The notes below the pieces were generated by a model. That model had not been told where the DNA came from and searched no databases. It worked only from the letters and a program-made list of their open reading frames with translations. Shown here piece by piece: positions 23,985-35,812 of a stretch of 64,000 bases of DNA (position 1 is its first letter; every line of letters begins with the position of its first letter). Source of the stretch: Gordionus sp. m RMFG-2023 (Eukaryota > Nematomorpha > Gordioida > Chordodea > Parachordodidae). Location of the stretch: positions 18,763,561 through 18,827,560 of the forward strand of contig NC_088775.1 of NCBI RefSeq assembly GCF_954871325.1. Reading direction: 5' to 3'. Made by a program: the position numbers and the translations under genes.

Positions 23985-24610
23985 AATACGTCTGCAAAAG
24001 TGCCATTTTACTTAATATAAACTATGTCTACTTATTTTTTATAAATAAATCTCTTATATTTATTTGGATTTGGACCTTGAAAATAATTTTAGAAAGAGAC
24101 ATGATAATTAAATTTAAAAATCAATAATATAGTTGATTAGTGATGTTAAACTCGGCAAAATACAATTAAATTTGTTAATTTTCAATTAATAAATGATTAT
24201 ATTAATTTAATTAGGGTTATATAATAATTTAAGTAATAAAAGTTCATTAAGATTCAACTGTTAATGCTAAATTAATATTTAGTGAGTGATATTGAAATAT
24301 TTTTCAGAATTTGATCGCAAGCCGACATAGTGAAAATATAATTTATATGTATTAATCTAATCTAATATTTAAAATAGTATTCATTTAATAAAAATTTATG
24401 TAGTCTTATTAATTTTTAAATAATAAAATTAAATCTATATATTAGTCAATAGAATTATAAAAGATATTGTTCAGGGAGCAATTAAAACAATTTATTTTAG
24501 TTCAAGGAGATATTAAGAAATCATTAAAAAAAATTTTGATTCAGGGGGCTATTCAAATTTTTCAGAGGGCTCGAGCCCCTGCACTTCCCTCCCCCCTAGC
24601 GATGCCATTG
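23985..24610 (-). repeat. Inverted copy of the end of the 29506-48673 element
   Basis: The reverse complement starts CAATGGCATCGCTAGGGGGG, then GTGCAGGGGCTCGAGCCC and TGAATAGCCCCCTGAA, and follows 29506-30345 through to the CAGACGTATTT motif (23995). Identity is high but with many small changes. It stands directly before the second LINE copy. It is a transposon end of the same family, separate from the 19-kb block. Confidence 0.75.
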
Positions 24611-26327
24611 GCCTCCACCTCGCATTAGTTTACCATTTCACATTACACATACCCACAAACATAAAAATAATATCAACTTTGTAACATTTGAGCAAATTAA
24701 TCAAAGTGAATAAAGGCCGATATTTTATACAAGCATTGTTACAAAGGGATAGATAACATGCCTACCTCGCAAAAACCTCCAACTAATAAAATTATAACAA
24801 TATTTAAACCTTGAAAGATTTTTTGAATGGAAAAAGGGACTCACCATGACAATCTACCCAATAAATCTAGAAACCTAATTTAAAATTTTATTACAAAACT
24901 TTTCACAAAATCTAATGACAACTTAAATTACTTAAATATGTTAGTCAATAATGTATATTAATATTATAAATTTAATGTTTTTATATAAAATAAAATGACG
25001 AATATCTAAATTAGTTTAAATTATTAATTTTGTTCCAACATTACTGCAAAAGAAACCAAAAATTAAAATGATAGATCCATCAAAATGCAACGGAGAAACA
25101 GGAGAGCAAAACATTATGATATTATAACAATGGCTACCTCCTTTGAACCCAAAATCTGTCCTGGCTGAAACTTATACATTTAACAAATGAAGGTGTATTT
25201 TATTTTCATGAACAATTATAAATAGGAGTCCTCATTCAAGACTTACACCCAGTGGCGTAGCTACGGGGGGGGGGGGGTTTCGGGTTTGGACCCCCCCCCC
25301 CAGAGCAATTAATTTTTTTTTTTTAGAATATTCGTTTAAAAGACTCAAAAGTGACTTTATATCAAATAAATACCATGAATATTTATATTTTTCTGGTTTT
25401 GATGTTTGTGGAAGGATATTATTACTTTTAATTTTAAATATATATATAAATTATTCTGTATATTATTTTAAAGTCATTGATAATAATCTATTAATTTTAA
25501 TAATATATTATTGATGCATTTTTAAAAAAATATTTATTATAAATTATCCAAGATATGGTTCGATAATAATAATATGAAATAAAAAAGTGCATAATCTACC
25601 CCCCCCCCCCTCAGAGCAATTTTTTTTAGATTATTCGTTCAAAAGACTCAAGGGTGACTTTATATCAAATAAATACCATGAATATTTATATTTTTCTGGT
25701 TTTGATGTTTGTGGAAGGATATTATTACTTATATATATATATAAATTATTCTGTATATTATTTTAAAGTCATTGATAATAATCTAATAAATTATAATAAT
25801 ATATTATTTATGCATATTTAAAAAAATATTTATTATAAATTATCCAAGATATGGTTCGAAAATAATAATATGAAATAAAAAAGTGCATAATCTACCCCCC
25901 CCCCCTCAGAGCAATTTTTTTAGATTATTCGTTCAAAAGACTCAAAAGTGACTTTATATCAAATAAATACCATTAATATTTATATTTTTCTGGTTTTGAT
26001 GTTTGTAGAAGGATATTATTACTTATATATATATATAAATTATTCTGTATATTATTTTAAAGTCATTGATAATAATCTAATAAAATATAATAATATATTA
26101 TTTATGCATATTTAAAAAAATATTTATTATAATTTATCGAAGATATGGTTCGAAAATAATATTATGAAAATAGTGCATAATCTACTTTCTCTGCTTTTAT
26201 TTCTAATAATATATATTTGGTTTATATTTTGTAGCATTTTTATAAATGAAATTATTAAAGAGATTAAATTTATGACTAAAAAGTAAAGATTGTTATTTCC
26301 TATTTACGAACTTTAAGATTGAAGGAA

Positions 26328-27788
26328 ATGGACATTAGAAAATATTTACTAAGTAACAAAAAAAATTTACCAGCTAATATCTCATGCAATTTATGCCCTG
26401 TTGAAAATGATAAGCATGATATAAATACACGAGGTTAAAAAATATTTAATCCAGTGTACTAATTAATATCTTATGCATTATAGGCTCTATTGAAAATAAT
26501 AAGGATGATGTAAATACACCAGGTCAAAACAACATTTAATATAAAAGATATTTAAAATTAATAGCTAACTATTTTTATTTTAGAATTTAAAATTAAACAC
26601 CTAGTCATAGTTTTAACTAAATTAAAATTGCCAGTACAAATCACTTTGGGTAATTTATTATTTTAAATAATTTTGGCTAACCAAAATATTTTGACATTTA
26701 TAAGATATACCCAAACGTAGGAGGGAAGAAAATGATCTTGATACACTCATTTATATACCCAAAGACCATATAAAATCACTACCTAGTACAAGTAATATAA
26801 TCTATTAAGATTTAAATATTTTTTATTATAGATTTAGATATATCAAGTATTACATTTAATAAAATTGATGATAGTCAACAAAATGAACATACCAAATCAC
26901 TAATTAATATAGAAAATCAAAATTTTAATGATGAACTTGATATCATAAGCAATAATTTACCACCCACATCAGGTATTTTATAATGACCTTATTTAAATGA
27001 ATCACTAATTAATATAGAAAATCAAAATTTTAATGATGAACTTGATACCATAAGCAACAATTTACCACCCACATCAGGTATTTTATAATGACCTTATTTA
27101 AATGAATCACCAATTAATATAGAAAATCAGAATTTTAATGATGAACTTGATACCATAAGCAACAATTTACCACTCACCTCAGGTATTTTATGAACTTATA
27201 TGACCTTATTTAAATGTATTCATTTAAATTTTAGAAATACCTAGATACTCTATAAAAAATTATGATAAAAATAAGCTAAATACACTTGATCACTTCAAAT
27301 CTCTACCTAGTAAAAGTAATGTTAACTATTACCTTTAAATATTTATATCATAATTTTTATCAAGTATCACATTGAAGAAGAATGATAGTAGTCAACAAAA
27401 TATTATAGGCTGTATCAATTTAGAATTTAAAGGTTATCTAATATGTTGTTTTATTTTAATTTATTTTTATAGGAATATCTCAATTAATATTCACACCAAG
27501 GGGTAAAAAAAATAGTGATAACAAACAAAAAAATACACTAAGTCACAACAAATCACTATCTAATAAATGTAATGTAATCAATTACTTATTAATATTTACA
27601 TTAAAATTTTAGATATATAAAAAATCTAGGGAGAATTTAAATGGAAATGAAGTTCCACTCATGTCAGGTATTAGTCTTATTTAAATTATATTTATTTAAA
27701 ATCTTAGCAATTCCCACATACTCCAGAAAACTAAAGGATAATAGACAACCAATTATACTAGATCATTTAGAACCATCACCTACTACAA
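26328..27788 (+). CDS. Multi-exon gene of repeated phase-1 exons inside the hAT element
   Basis: Exon 1 (26328-26433) encodes MDIRKYLLSNKKN and a CNLC motif. Its MDIRKY start resembles the N-termini of ZMYM/TTF-type hAT transposases. Later candidate exons each begin after AG and end before GT in phase 1. They fall into two types. Type A: 26705-26791, 27235-27315, 27473-27568, 27708-27788, sharing IPxYS/IPK at the start and KSLPSxx at the end. Type B: 26832-26972 and relics, with ITFNKIDDSQQN and NNLPPTS. The encoded chain is hydrophilic and Asn/Asp/Lys-rich, without catalytic motifs. Because all exons have symmetric phase, any number can be joined without a shift. Expression and product are unknown; it may be the 5' remainder of a transposase gene. 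Confidence 0.5.
26893..27210 (+). repeat. Three tandem copies of a ~108-bp exon-end/donor unit
   Basis: The unit runs from AATCACTAATTAATATAG through CCACCCACATCAG and the GTATTTTATAATGACC donor-intron start. The copies are nearly identical (starts about 26895, 26999, 27107). Copies 2 and 3 carry the splice donor but no acceptor of their own. Confidence 0.8.
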
Positions 27789-28039
27789 GTGATATAGTCT
27801 ATTACTTTATACTTATAATAATCAAAAGTTGGTTCCAAAGCTAACATGTCATCTATGATTATTAGCCTAGGTTTCTCAATATTAATTTTAAACATCTATC
27901 ATATATTGGTAAAAAAATATTGCCAACACAATTTTGATTTTTTCACTTTGAAGGATATCGACTTAAATTTAGTTTAAAAAAACATTTATTTTTTAATCTA
28001 TAGTTTTAATGTGTTTACTAATTATAAAATATATCATTT

Positions 28040-28220
28040 ATAATTAAGGCAATATAATATTTATAATTAAAGCAATTTATATGTGTAATACTAATATTTA
28101 TAATTAAGGCAATATAATATTTATAATTAAAGCAATATAATATTTATAATTAAAGCAATATAATATTTATAATTAAAGCAATATAATATTTATAATTAAA
28201 TCAATATAATATTTATATTT
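28040..28220. repeat. Tandem repeat of a 22-23-bp AT unit
   Basis: About seven copies of AATATAATATTTATAATTAA with AGC or GGC, in the right part of the hAT element. It is followed by a member of the TTGTTAAAYGGCTC repeat (about 28318-28496). Confidence 0.8.
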
Positions 28221-28687
28221 AAATAATCGCTTTTTATTTGTAAATAACTTCTAAAAGTATAATAAAATGAAACGTATATCAATAAAATTGTGTCAATGTG
28301 TTATTTTAATTAAAATTAGTGGCTCAATTTTAGCCGATATGGCTAACTCAATATATTAGCCAAAAAATTTTGCTCATGGAGATACAAGTTTTATATTATT
28401 CGAGAAATCTCAAGGCTTGAACAATATTTTTTGGCAAAAATATTGAGTTAGCTGTTTATAAAAATCAGCTCAAGTCGAGCCGTTTAACAACACTAATTAA
28501 AATAATTAATAATTCTAGGACTTTTATATTATAAGAAAAACCAATATGATTTTTAAGATAAACCCGGCCGAAGGCCGGGCAAAAGGGCCGAAGGCCCGTA
28601 AAGGGGGGCCTGGGGGGCGAAGCCCCCCAGGCTTTTATATATGGACCCCCTCTAAGGAAAATTCCTAGCTACGCCACTGCTTACACC

Positions 28688-29505
28688 TTTCTACCATATT
28701 GTTATACTCGATCCAGGCCATTCACAGAGCCTCTTTCAAACCTCGCTTTCAATACTTTTTTCAGATAATTTTCTCAATACCACAAAACCAAATATAATAT
28801 TTAAAATACCCCAAGAAGCGAGAATACAAGCTACCGATCTCTCAGTGACTACCCTCTCTCCTGTAAAATTTTAACAAAGTAGAAGAATGTTAAAATTCTT
28901 TTACTTCGGTTACAACACTTTTAAAATACCTGATAAATCAGTTCAGAAATCTGTAACCCAACAAATAAAGGACGCCAGTTTCAACATCTATACCCTTCTT
29001 TACGATCCCCAAATCTATGCACATCCAAAAAGCAAAAAAAGTAACCCCACTTTAGCAAAAAACTTTATTGATCTCGAAGAAAATCGACTGTTTTAACATT
29101 AAAGGTGCTCACAAATTTATTTCCACCAATGATACTTGATTTCTATGAAGAAATTTTAAGTCAACCGTATGCGAATTGTGACAGATTTCACACAGGAAGA
29201 GGAGAAAGCAATCCTATCTTTTCATCGCGACTCAGCGCATGGACTTGATTAGCCTTTGATTTGTACACATGTTTCAATTCTCACTAAAATTAACAACTTA
29301 TGCAATAAAATCTTAAATGCAGATGAGCCCAGTCTTATAACCATCTTACTCTTCGGAGCCAGACTCATCACAGTGCAAAAACCCAACAATGACATTCGGC
29401 CCATCGCCATTAGTTCAACAAATCACAGATTAGCAAAATTAATTTCTTCTAGAATCTAACACGAAGCCTCACACATCCTCAGCCCATACCAATTGGGTGT
29501 AAGCG
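28688..29505 (+). pseudogene. LINE RT N-terminal part (second copy), broken
   Basis: 28887-29096 encodes a piece with YDPQIYAHPKSKKSNP. 29256-29459 holds the start of the RT domain: LFGARLITVQKPNND then IRPIAISSTNHRLAKLIS, followed after a stop by LSPYQLGV up to 29500. This is the region before the catalytic palm motifs. It is continued by 48674-50390 on the far side of the 19-kb insertion. Stops at 29094-29096 and 29457-29459 and shifts between the pieces show decay. Confidence 0.75.
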
Positions 29506-30345
29506 CAGTGACGTCGCTAGGGGGGCGTGCAGGGGCTCGAGCTCCCTGAAAATTTTGAATAGCCCCCTGAAGCAAAAATTTTTTTTTTAATGGCTCCTTA
29601 ATATCCCCTTGAACTAAAAATAAATTTTTTTAATTGCCACTGAATGATTTCTTCTATAATTCTATTGAGTAATATATAGATTTAATTTTATAATTTAAAA
29701 ATTAATAAGTCTATCTAAATTATTCTTAAGTGAATACTATTTTAATTATTAGATTAGAAGTGGAATAATACTTTATTTAGTAATTATATAATATTAATAA
29801 GAATACAAAATTTTAGTATATAATTTCAATTATCTGTTATCACACAGTTATATAAAATGAAAAATATACAAATAGTATAATTAGTAAACGATTACGAAAA
29901 AATATCATAATAACAAAAGGACAATATTGAGGCATATATCATAAAATAATGTAAAATATAAAATAAATAGATTATATTTTCACTATGTCAGCTTTCAATC
30001 AAATTCTGTGTTAAAAATAGAATATTAATATCACTCACTAAATATTAATTTAGCATTAACAGTTGAAGCCTTATTGACTTTTATTATTTAAATTATTATA
30101 TAACCCCAATTAAATAAATATTAATTGAAAATTAACATATTTAATATTGTAATAACCGAGTTCAAAATCACTAATCAACTATATTATTATATTTAAATTT
30201 AATTACCATGCCTCTTCTAAAGATTATTTTCAAGGTCAAAATCCAAATAAGTATAAGAGATTTATTTATAAAAAGTAAGTAAACATATAGTTTATGGGTT
30301 ATAAAATATTAGGTTAAATACCATTTTTCAGACGTATTTACAGTA

Positions 30346-30525
30346 GTGTTGTTAAACGGCTAAGCCGAGTCGACCTAGCTGCGACTCGAGCCTAGTTTCT
30401 AGTCGATAAAACGACTTTGACTCGAGTCGACCAAATGAGCCGAATTGGTGGGCTCACTTAGTCGGCTCGTGTAGCCGGCTCGCTTAGTCGACTCACTTAG
30501 TCGGCTCATGTAAGTCGACTCGCTG
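30346..30525. repeat. GTGTTGTTAAACGGC repeat with GTCGACTC/GTCGGCTC motifs
   Basis: The stretch begins TAGTGTTGTTAAACGGC and continues with about ten imperfect copies of an 8-10-bp motif (AGTCGACTC, AGTCGGCTC). It lies between the left end of the outer element and the foldback element and is related to the short elements at 28318-28496 and 55666-55868. Unlike its surroundings it is GC-balanced. Confidence 0.6.
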
Positions 30526-30689
30526 GGTCTGCTCAATTTTTTTGTTTGTTTATAAAATCTGGTGAATTGGTAAATTTTGGGTTATTGATTAATGTGAACA
30601 AAATTATAATAAGAATATTCATGTAGTAACTAAAAATGGCTCAGGACACGAATTCGGCTTCAGATATTATATACCTATAAATTAAAATT

Positions 30690-31800
30690 TCAGTAAAGAT
30701 GTACCCTAGATAAGTGACAATTGCCATAATCGTTGTTTTTAAAGTTTTTTGAAATTTTTTGACGCAAGTGGGTAAAAATATTGATTGTAAATATGTTATA
30801 ATAAATTTTAGTGAAGATGTACCCTAGATAAGTGGCAATTGTCATAATCGTTGTTTTTAAAGTTTTTTGACGTAAATGGGCTAAAATAGGTATTGCTAAC
30901 ATGTTAAAATAAAACTTCAGTGAAGATGTACCATAGATAAGTGACAATTGTCATAATCGTTGTTTTTAGAGTTTTTTAATTTTTTTTGGCGTAAATGGGC
31001 TAAAATAGGTATTGCTAACATGTTTAAATAAAACTTCAGTGAAGATGTACCATAGATAAGTGACAATTGTCATAATCGTTGTTTTTAAAGTTTTTTAAAT
31101 TTTTTTGACGTAAATGGGCTAAAATAAGTATTGCTAACATGTTTAAATATAGTTGCCCCAACTAACTGTAATTATATACAGAAGCTAGTGAAGATGTACC
31201 ATAGATAAGTGACAATTGTCATAATCGTTGTTTTTAAAGTTTTTAAATTTTTTTTGACGTAAATGGGCTAAAATAATTATTGCTAACATGTTTAAATAAA
31301 ATTCAAGTGAATATGTACCATAGATAAGTGACAATTGTCATAATCGTTGTTTTTAAAGTTTTTTTAAATTTTTTTGACGTAAGTGGGCTAAAATAAGTAT
31401 TGCTAACATGTTTAAATAAAATTTTAGTGAAGATGTACCCTAGATAAATGACAATTGTCATATAGTGGTTTTTAAAGTTTTTTAAATTTTTTTGACGTAA
31501 AGAGCTAAAATAGGTATTGCTAGCATGTTAAAATAAAACTTCAGTGAAGATGTACGATAGATAAGTGACAATTGTCATAATCGTTGTTTTTAAAGTTTTT
31601 TAAATTTTTTTGACGTAAATGGGCTAAAATAAGTATTGCTAACATGTTTAAGTAAAATTTTAGTGAAGATGTACCATAGATAAATGACAATTGTCATAAT
31701 CGTTGTTTTTAAAGTTTATAAATTTTTTGACGTAAATGGGCTAAAATAAGTATTGTTAACATGTTTAAATAAAACTTCAGTGAAGATGTACTTTAGATAC
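30690..31800 (+). repeat. Left tandem array of the foldback element (~118-bp unit)
   Basis: About ten units. Each holds GTGAAGATGTACCATAGATA, the 12-bp palindrome TGACAATTGTCA, then ATCGTTGTTTTTAAAG and ATTGCTAACATG. One unit near 31140-31190 has a ~30-bp insertion. Reversed units lie at 33110-33331 and 38903-39420. Confidence 0.85.
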
Positions 31801-33332
31801 AGGGTTATTCAAAAAAGGAAAATCGTAATTTTTTAAAATTTTTTGTCAATTTTTCTTAAACCTTTTATTTTTGTTATTCCTTCTTAATTTATTTCTAAAT
31901 TTTTGCGATTTCTTTATGTTTTTTTACTGTATCTTTTCTCAATTTATTTTTAACTTTTTGCGATTTTCTTTACTTTTATTTTTCTTACTATATCTTCTCT
32001 CAATTTATTTTTCTTCTCATTTTGATAATTCTTTTGTATTTTTAAAAAAATTATAAATTTAGGTCCATTTTTTTAACAATTCTTTACGTTTTTTTTTCAT
32101 TATACATATAATATTCTTTTTATGATTTTTTCATTGTAATCTTTTACATACATTTTTAACCTTTTCAATCTCGTCATTTTTAATATTTATTTTTTTGACC
32201 TTTTCTCAATTTTTTATTCTCATTTTTGATAATTATTTTTTAAAATTATATTTAATATTTTTGGCAGACAATATAATTACAATTGCTAAATTATAAATTA
32301 ATCATTTGGTTTACCTTAACTGTAATACCAAACGATATTTAAATCAATAAAATATAATCATTTTTAAATTCTTATTTTTACAACGCTAGAAATTATTATT
32401 ATTTAAAACAATAGGAGAGAAAGACAGACTAAATAAAATTAATTTTTTTTTATATTTCCATGGATTTTAATTATTTTTATACATTATTATAATATAAAGT
32501 GTAGGTTATTTTATAAATAAAGATTATATATATAGTAAAAAAAAATGCGTCCATATTTTTTTTTTAAATGGTATTTAATAAACAAAATTATATGTACTAG
32601 AATTTTGTAATGAACTAAACTAGCAAAAATAATTATCAAAAATGAGAAGAAAAAATTGAGAAAAAGTCAAAAAAATAAAGATTAAAATGACTAGATTAAA
32701 ATGGTTAAAAATGTATGTAAAAAATTACAATGAAAAAATTATAAAAAGAATATTGTATGTATATTGGAAAAAAAACGTAAAGAATTGTGAAAAAAATGGA
32801 CCTAAATTTATAAATTATTTTTAAAAATATAAAAGAATTATTAAAATAAGAAGAAAAATAAATTGAGAGAATATATAGTAAGATAAATAAAAGTAAAGAA
32901 AATGGCAAAAGGTTAGAAATAAATTGAGAAAAGATACAGTAAGAATAAAAAACGTAAAGAAATCGCAAAAATTTAGAAATAAATTAAGAAGGAATAACAA
33001 AAATAAATAAAGGTTTAAGAAAAATTGACAAAAAATTTTAAAAAATTACGATTTTCCTTTTTTTGATTGGGACTTTTCCTTTTTTGAATAGGAAACCCTG
33101 TATCTAGAGTACATCTTCACTGAAGTTTTATTTAAACATGTTAGCAAAATACTTATTTTAGCCCATTTACGTCAAAAAAATTTAAAAAACTTTAAAAACA
33201 ACGATTATGACGATTGTAACTTATCTATGGCATCTAAAGTTTTATTTAAACATGTAAGCAATACTTATTTTAGCCCATTTACGTCAAAAAATTTAAAAAA
33301 ACTTTAAAAACAACGATTATGACAATTGTCAA

Positions 33333-33873
33333 TGTGGTATTATGTAAATTTATTATTGTACGAAATTTAACATTTTTATATTTGAATAATAATAGTTTAA
33401 TTTTATATGTTTATTCTTCGAAAAATTAGTAATAGTTGTACTAGATTTTACATTTTTATATTTAAATGATAATATTTTAATTTTATATTTTTATTCTTCG
33501 AAAAATTATTATATTTAATATGCAAATAATTATGTATATATATATGATTCAATTTTCAATAAAGTTAGAGTGAAATTTTATAAAAAAAGAAAAATTTGTT
33601 TTACATTAATTATAGTATCTGAAATTAATTATAAACAGAGAGATTCTAAATATTTCTAAATAGAGAAAAGTAATACGATAATTTAATAAATTGGAATTAT
33701 TTAAAAGAGTTTACATTATATTATTTTAGGTGTGCTCAAAAGTAATTGGTTAGCAATCGTTATTATTAAAATTAATCCTTTATTTTATTTATATAGATTT
33801 AATATACCTTTGATTCCTAATTAGCTCTCCCAATACAACATTAACACCCTGAGTTAAGTTCGGATTTGTAACA
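33333..33873 (+). repeat. 5' LTR
   Basis: About 541 bp with TG...CA ends; nearly identical to 38364-38902. AATAAA-like signals lie near 33559. Confidence 0.88.
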
Positions 33874-34038
33874 AATTGGACCGAAGTAAATCAGGGCCTG
33901 TTAGATATTCACTTAGGAATTCAAAGGTAAAAACAAATTTATTTTTATGTTATATAAATTATTATTACTTTTAGTTATTATAGTAGTAATTTTATATGTA
34001 TGCAATTTTTTTAAATTATTTAAAATTTTATTAATTAA

Positions 34039-34455
34039 GTGGTTATTGAGTACTTTATAATGTATATTACACAGATTAATTTATTAAGTTTAGTTTTTGA
34101 ATACATAGGTATAATTATAATTTTGTTATTAATTTTAAGTTTCTCGGTAGGATTAATCATAGGTAGAAATACTTCGGTAACAAGATTGGAAAATAAAGAT
34201 TTAGAAAGAATAAAGAACGCTATAAGAAAGGAAAGCAAGATAAGTCAAATAAATAATGTAGGGACAATTAAATGTTACAGTTGTGGAAAGTTCGGACACA
34301 TTTCGAGGCAATGTGATTTAATTGGACATTTAAATTGCACGAGATGTGGACGGAAAGGCCATTTAGTAACAAATTGTAGAAGTTTTGCAGATAATAGTTT
34401 AATATGTTTAAAATGTGGACTAAAAGGACATGTTCAGGAAACATGTAACAGATGA
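34039..34455 (+). CDS. Gag-like ORF: hydrophobic segment plus three zinc knuckles
   Basis: 138 codons. Residues about 15-43 form a strongly hydrophobic stretch (YIGIIIILLLILSFSVGLII) that would span a membrane. A basic linker follows, then three CCHC zinc knuckles in a row: CYSCGKFGHISRQC, CTRCGRKGHLVTNC and CLKCGLKGHVQETC. Zinc knuckles bind nucleic acid in retroelement nucleocapsids. No capsid domain is visible between the segment and the knuckles, so the protein is much shorter than a normal Ty3 gag (usually 300 or more residues). It may be what is left after an internal deletion, or a compact gag; the hydrophobic segment is unusual either way. Confidence 0.7.
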   Translation: MVIEYFIMYITQINLLSLVFEYIGIIIILLLILSFSVGLIIGRNTSVTRLENKDLERIKNAIRKESKISQINNVGTIKCYSCGKFGHISRQCDLIGHLNCTRCGRKGHLVTNCRSFADNSLICLKCGLKGHVQETCNR

Positions 34456-34689
34456 CTATATAAAAGAGAGAATAAGTATATAAATTATAATAGTAATAGT
34501 ATATCTGATTTTTATAATTTTAATTGTAAATTAGGAATAAATGATAATAATAAAAATGATTTAGAAAATTCGAATAAATATAAGATAAATGATAAAAAAA
34601 TTTTGGAAACAGAAAACATATGCAAGATTGATTTGGAAAATATTATAAGGAAAAATAGATGTCCTAGGATTAAAATAAAGATAGGTGAA

Positions 34690-35812
34690 ATGGAAATTAG
34701 CTTTTTATTAGATACAGGAGCCGAGATTAGTTTAATGAGTGTAATTTAATAAATATTTTTCAAAAGATAGATTCATCACAAAGAAAATAAAAGTGAGACA
34801 GGTAGATGGGAGCATGATTAAAATTCTTGGTTTTTATATAATAAAATTGATAGATATAAAGAAGGAAATAAAGTTATGGATAACGACACTAAATATGGAG
34901 CCAATTTTAGGTTGGAATGACATTAAGAAGATAGGTCCTGATTATAAGTGGTGGTCTTTATTTGAAAATATACAAGAGAACAACAAAACAACTAAAGATA
35001 TAATAAGAAGTGAGGATAAAGAGAAGACTGAGTTACCTTGTTTAAAAGTCAATCAAGAGATAGTTCTCGATGAACTTAAAAATCGAACACCAGAATTTTT
35101 GATTAAATATAGAAGCAACTTAGAAGAAAATAAGAAAACAAGAGATATAAAGACAATAGAGGTAAATTCAGTCGAAATTAAACAAAAAATTAATAATATG
35201 GTAGACAAGAATGTTGTTGAGGATATTTTTGACAAAGAAATAAAGATTATTTTGAATAGGTATAAGGAAGTCTTTAAAGAGGAATTAGGTACTCTGAAAA
35301 ATTTTGAAGTATATATAAGATTAGAAGAAAATTATAGGCCTAAGTTTTGCGGCATAAGAAGATTACCATTTTCGTGGATAGAAGAAATAGATAAAGAATT
35401 AGATAATTGGTTAAAAGACGGAATAATAAAACCTATAGTGCATAGTGAATGGGCAACACCTTTAGTGCCCATAAGAAAACCAGATAACAGTTTAAGATTG
35501 TGTATAGACTATAGAGTAACAGTTAATAAGTATGTAATAAATGAAAAGTATCCACTACCTAGAATAAAGCAACTACTAGCGAATCTAAGAGGAGACACCA
35601 TGTTTTCTAAAATTGACTTTTCGAATGCTTATTTGCAAATTAAGGTGAGTGAAAGGACAAGTAAGATACTAACGATTACAACACATAGAGGTTTGTTTGC
35701 ATTCTGCCGACTACCTTTTGGTTTGAAAATATCTGCGCCAATATTTCAAAGAACGATGGCGGCCTTATTTCAAGGAATAAAAGGAATAATGTATTATTTA
35801 GATGATGTTTAG
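34690..35812 (+). pseudogene. Ty3-type protease and RT, first part
   Basis: A protease motif FLLDTGAEISLMS lies near 34707-34743, just before a stop (34746). The frame from 34793 holds the protease end (LGWNDIKKIG) and the RT: LRLCIDYRVTVNKY, YPLPRI, FSKIDFSNAYLQI, RLPFGLKISAPIFQ, and YYLDDV, whose two aspartates are catalytic. The frame stops at 35810-35812 (TAG), one codon after YLDD, and continues in the same frame afterwards with ISGRTEEEHN. A single base change from a leucine codon would explain it. Confidence 0.85.

Larger units (their letters stand above)
25250..28679 (+). mobile_element. hAT-type transposon with CAGTGGCGTAGCTA ends
   Basis: Both ends carry CAGTGGCGTAGCTA (25250 onwards, complement ending 28679) and are flanked by a perfect 8-bp target duplication CTTACACC (25242-25249, 28680-28687), as made by hAT transposases. 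The left part holds three ~300-bp direct repeats, each introduced by a C-run and CAGAGCAATTTTTT (25295, 25610, 25905). The middle holds a multi-exon gene (26328-27788). The right part has a 22-23-bp tandem array (28040-28220) and GC-rich hairpins (CCCGGCCGAAGGCCGGG at 28563). No transposase catalytic core was found, so it is non-autonomous. Confidence 0.85.

Noticed and set aside
26893-28220. CRISPR array
   Set aside because: The repeats are direct tandem copies without unique spacers, in a eukaryotic transposon.
31871-32968. Phe/Leu-rich ORFs on both strands (31871-32056, 32705-32968)
   Set aside because: They are mirror images in the T-rich inner arms of the foldback element and reflect base composition only.
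33811-33915. 5S rRNA-like string (CACCCTGAGTTAAGTTCGG ... GAAGTAAATCAGGGCCTG)
   Set aside because: The similarity to 5S rRNA is short and gapped, and the first half lies inside both LTRs (33333-33873 and 38364-38902). The second half is the primer-binding region, so it is retroelement sequence.
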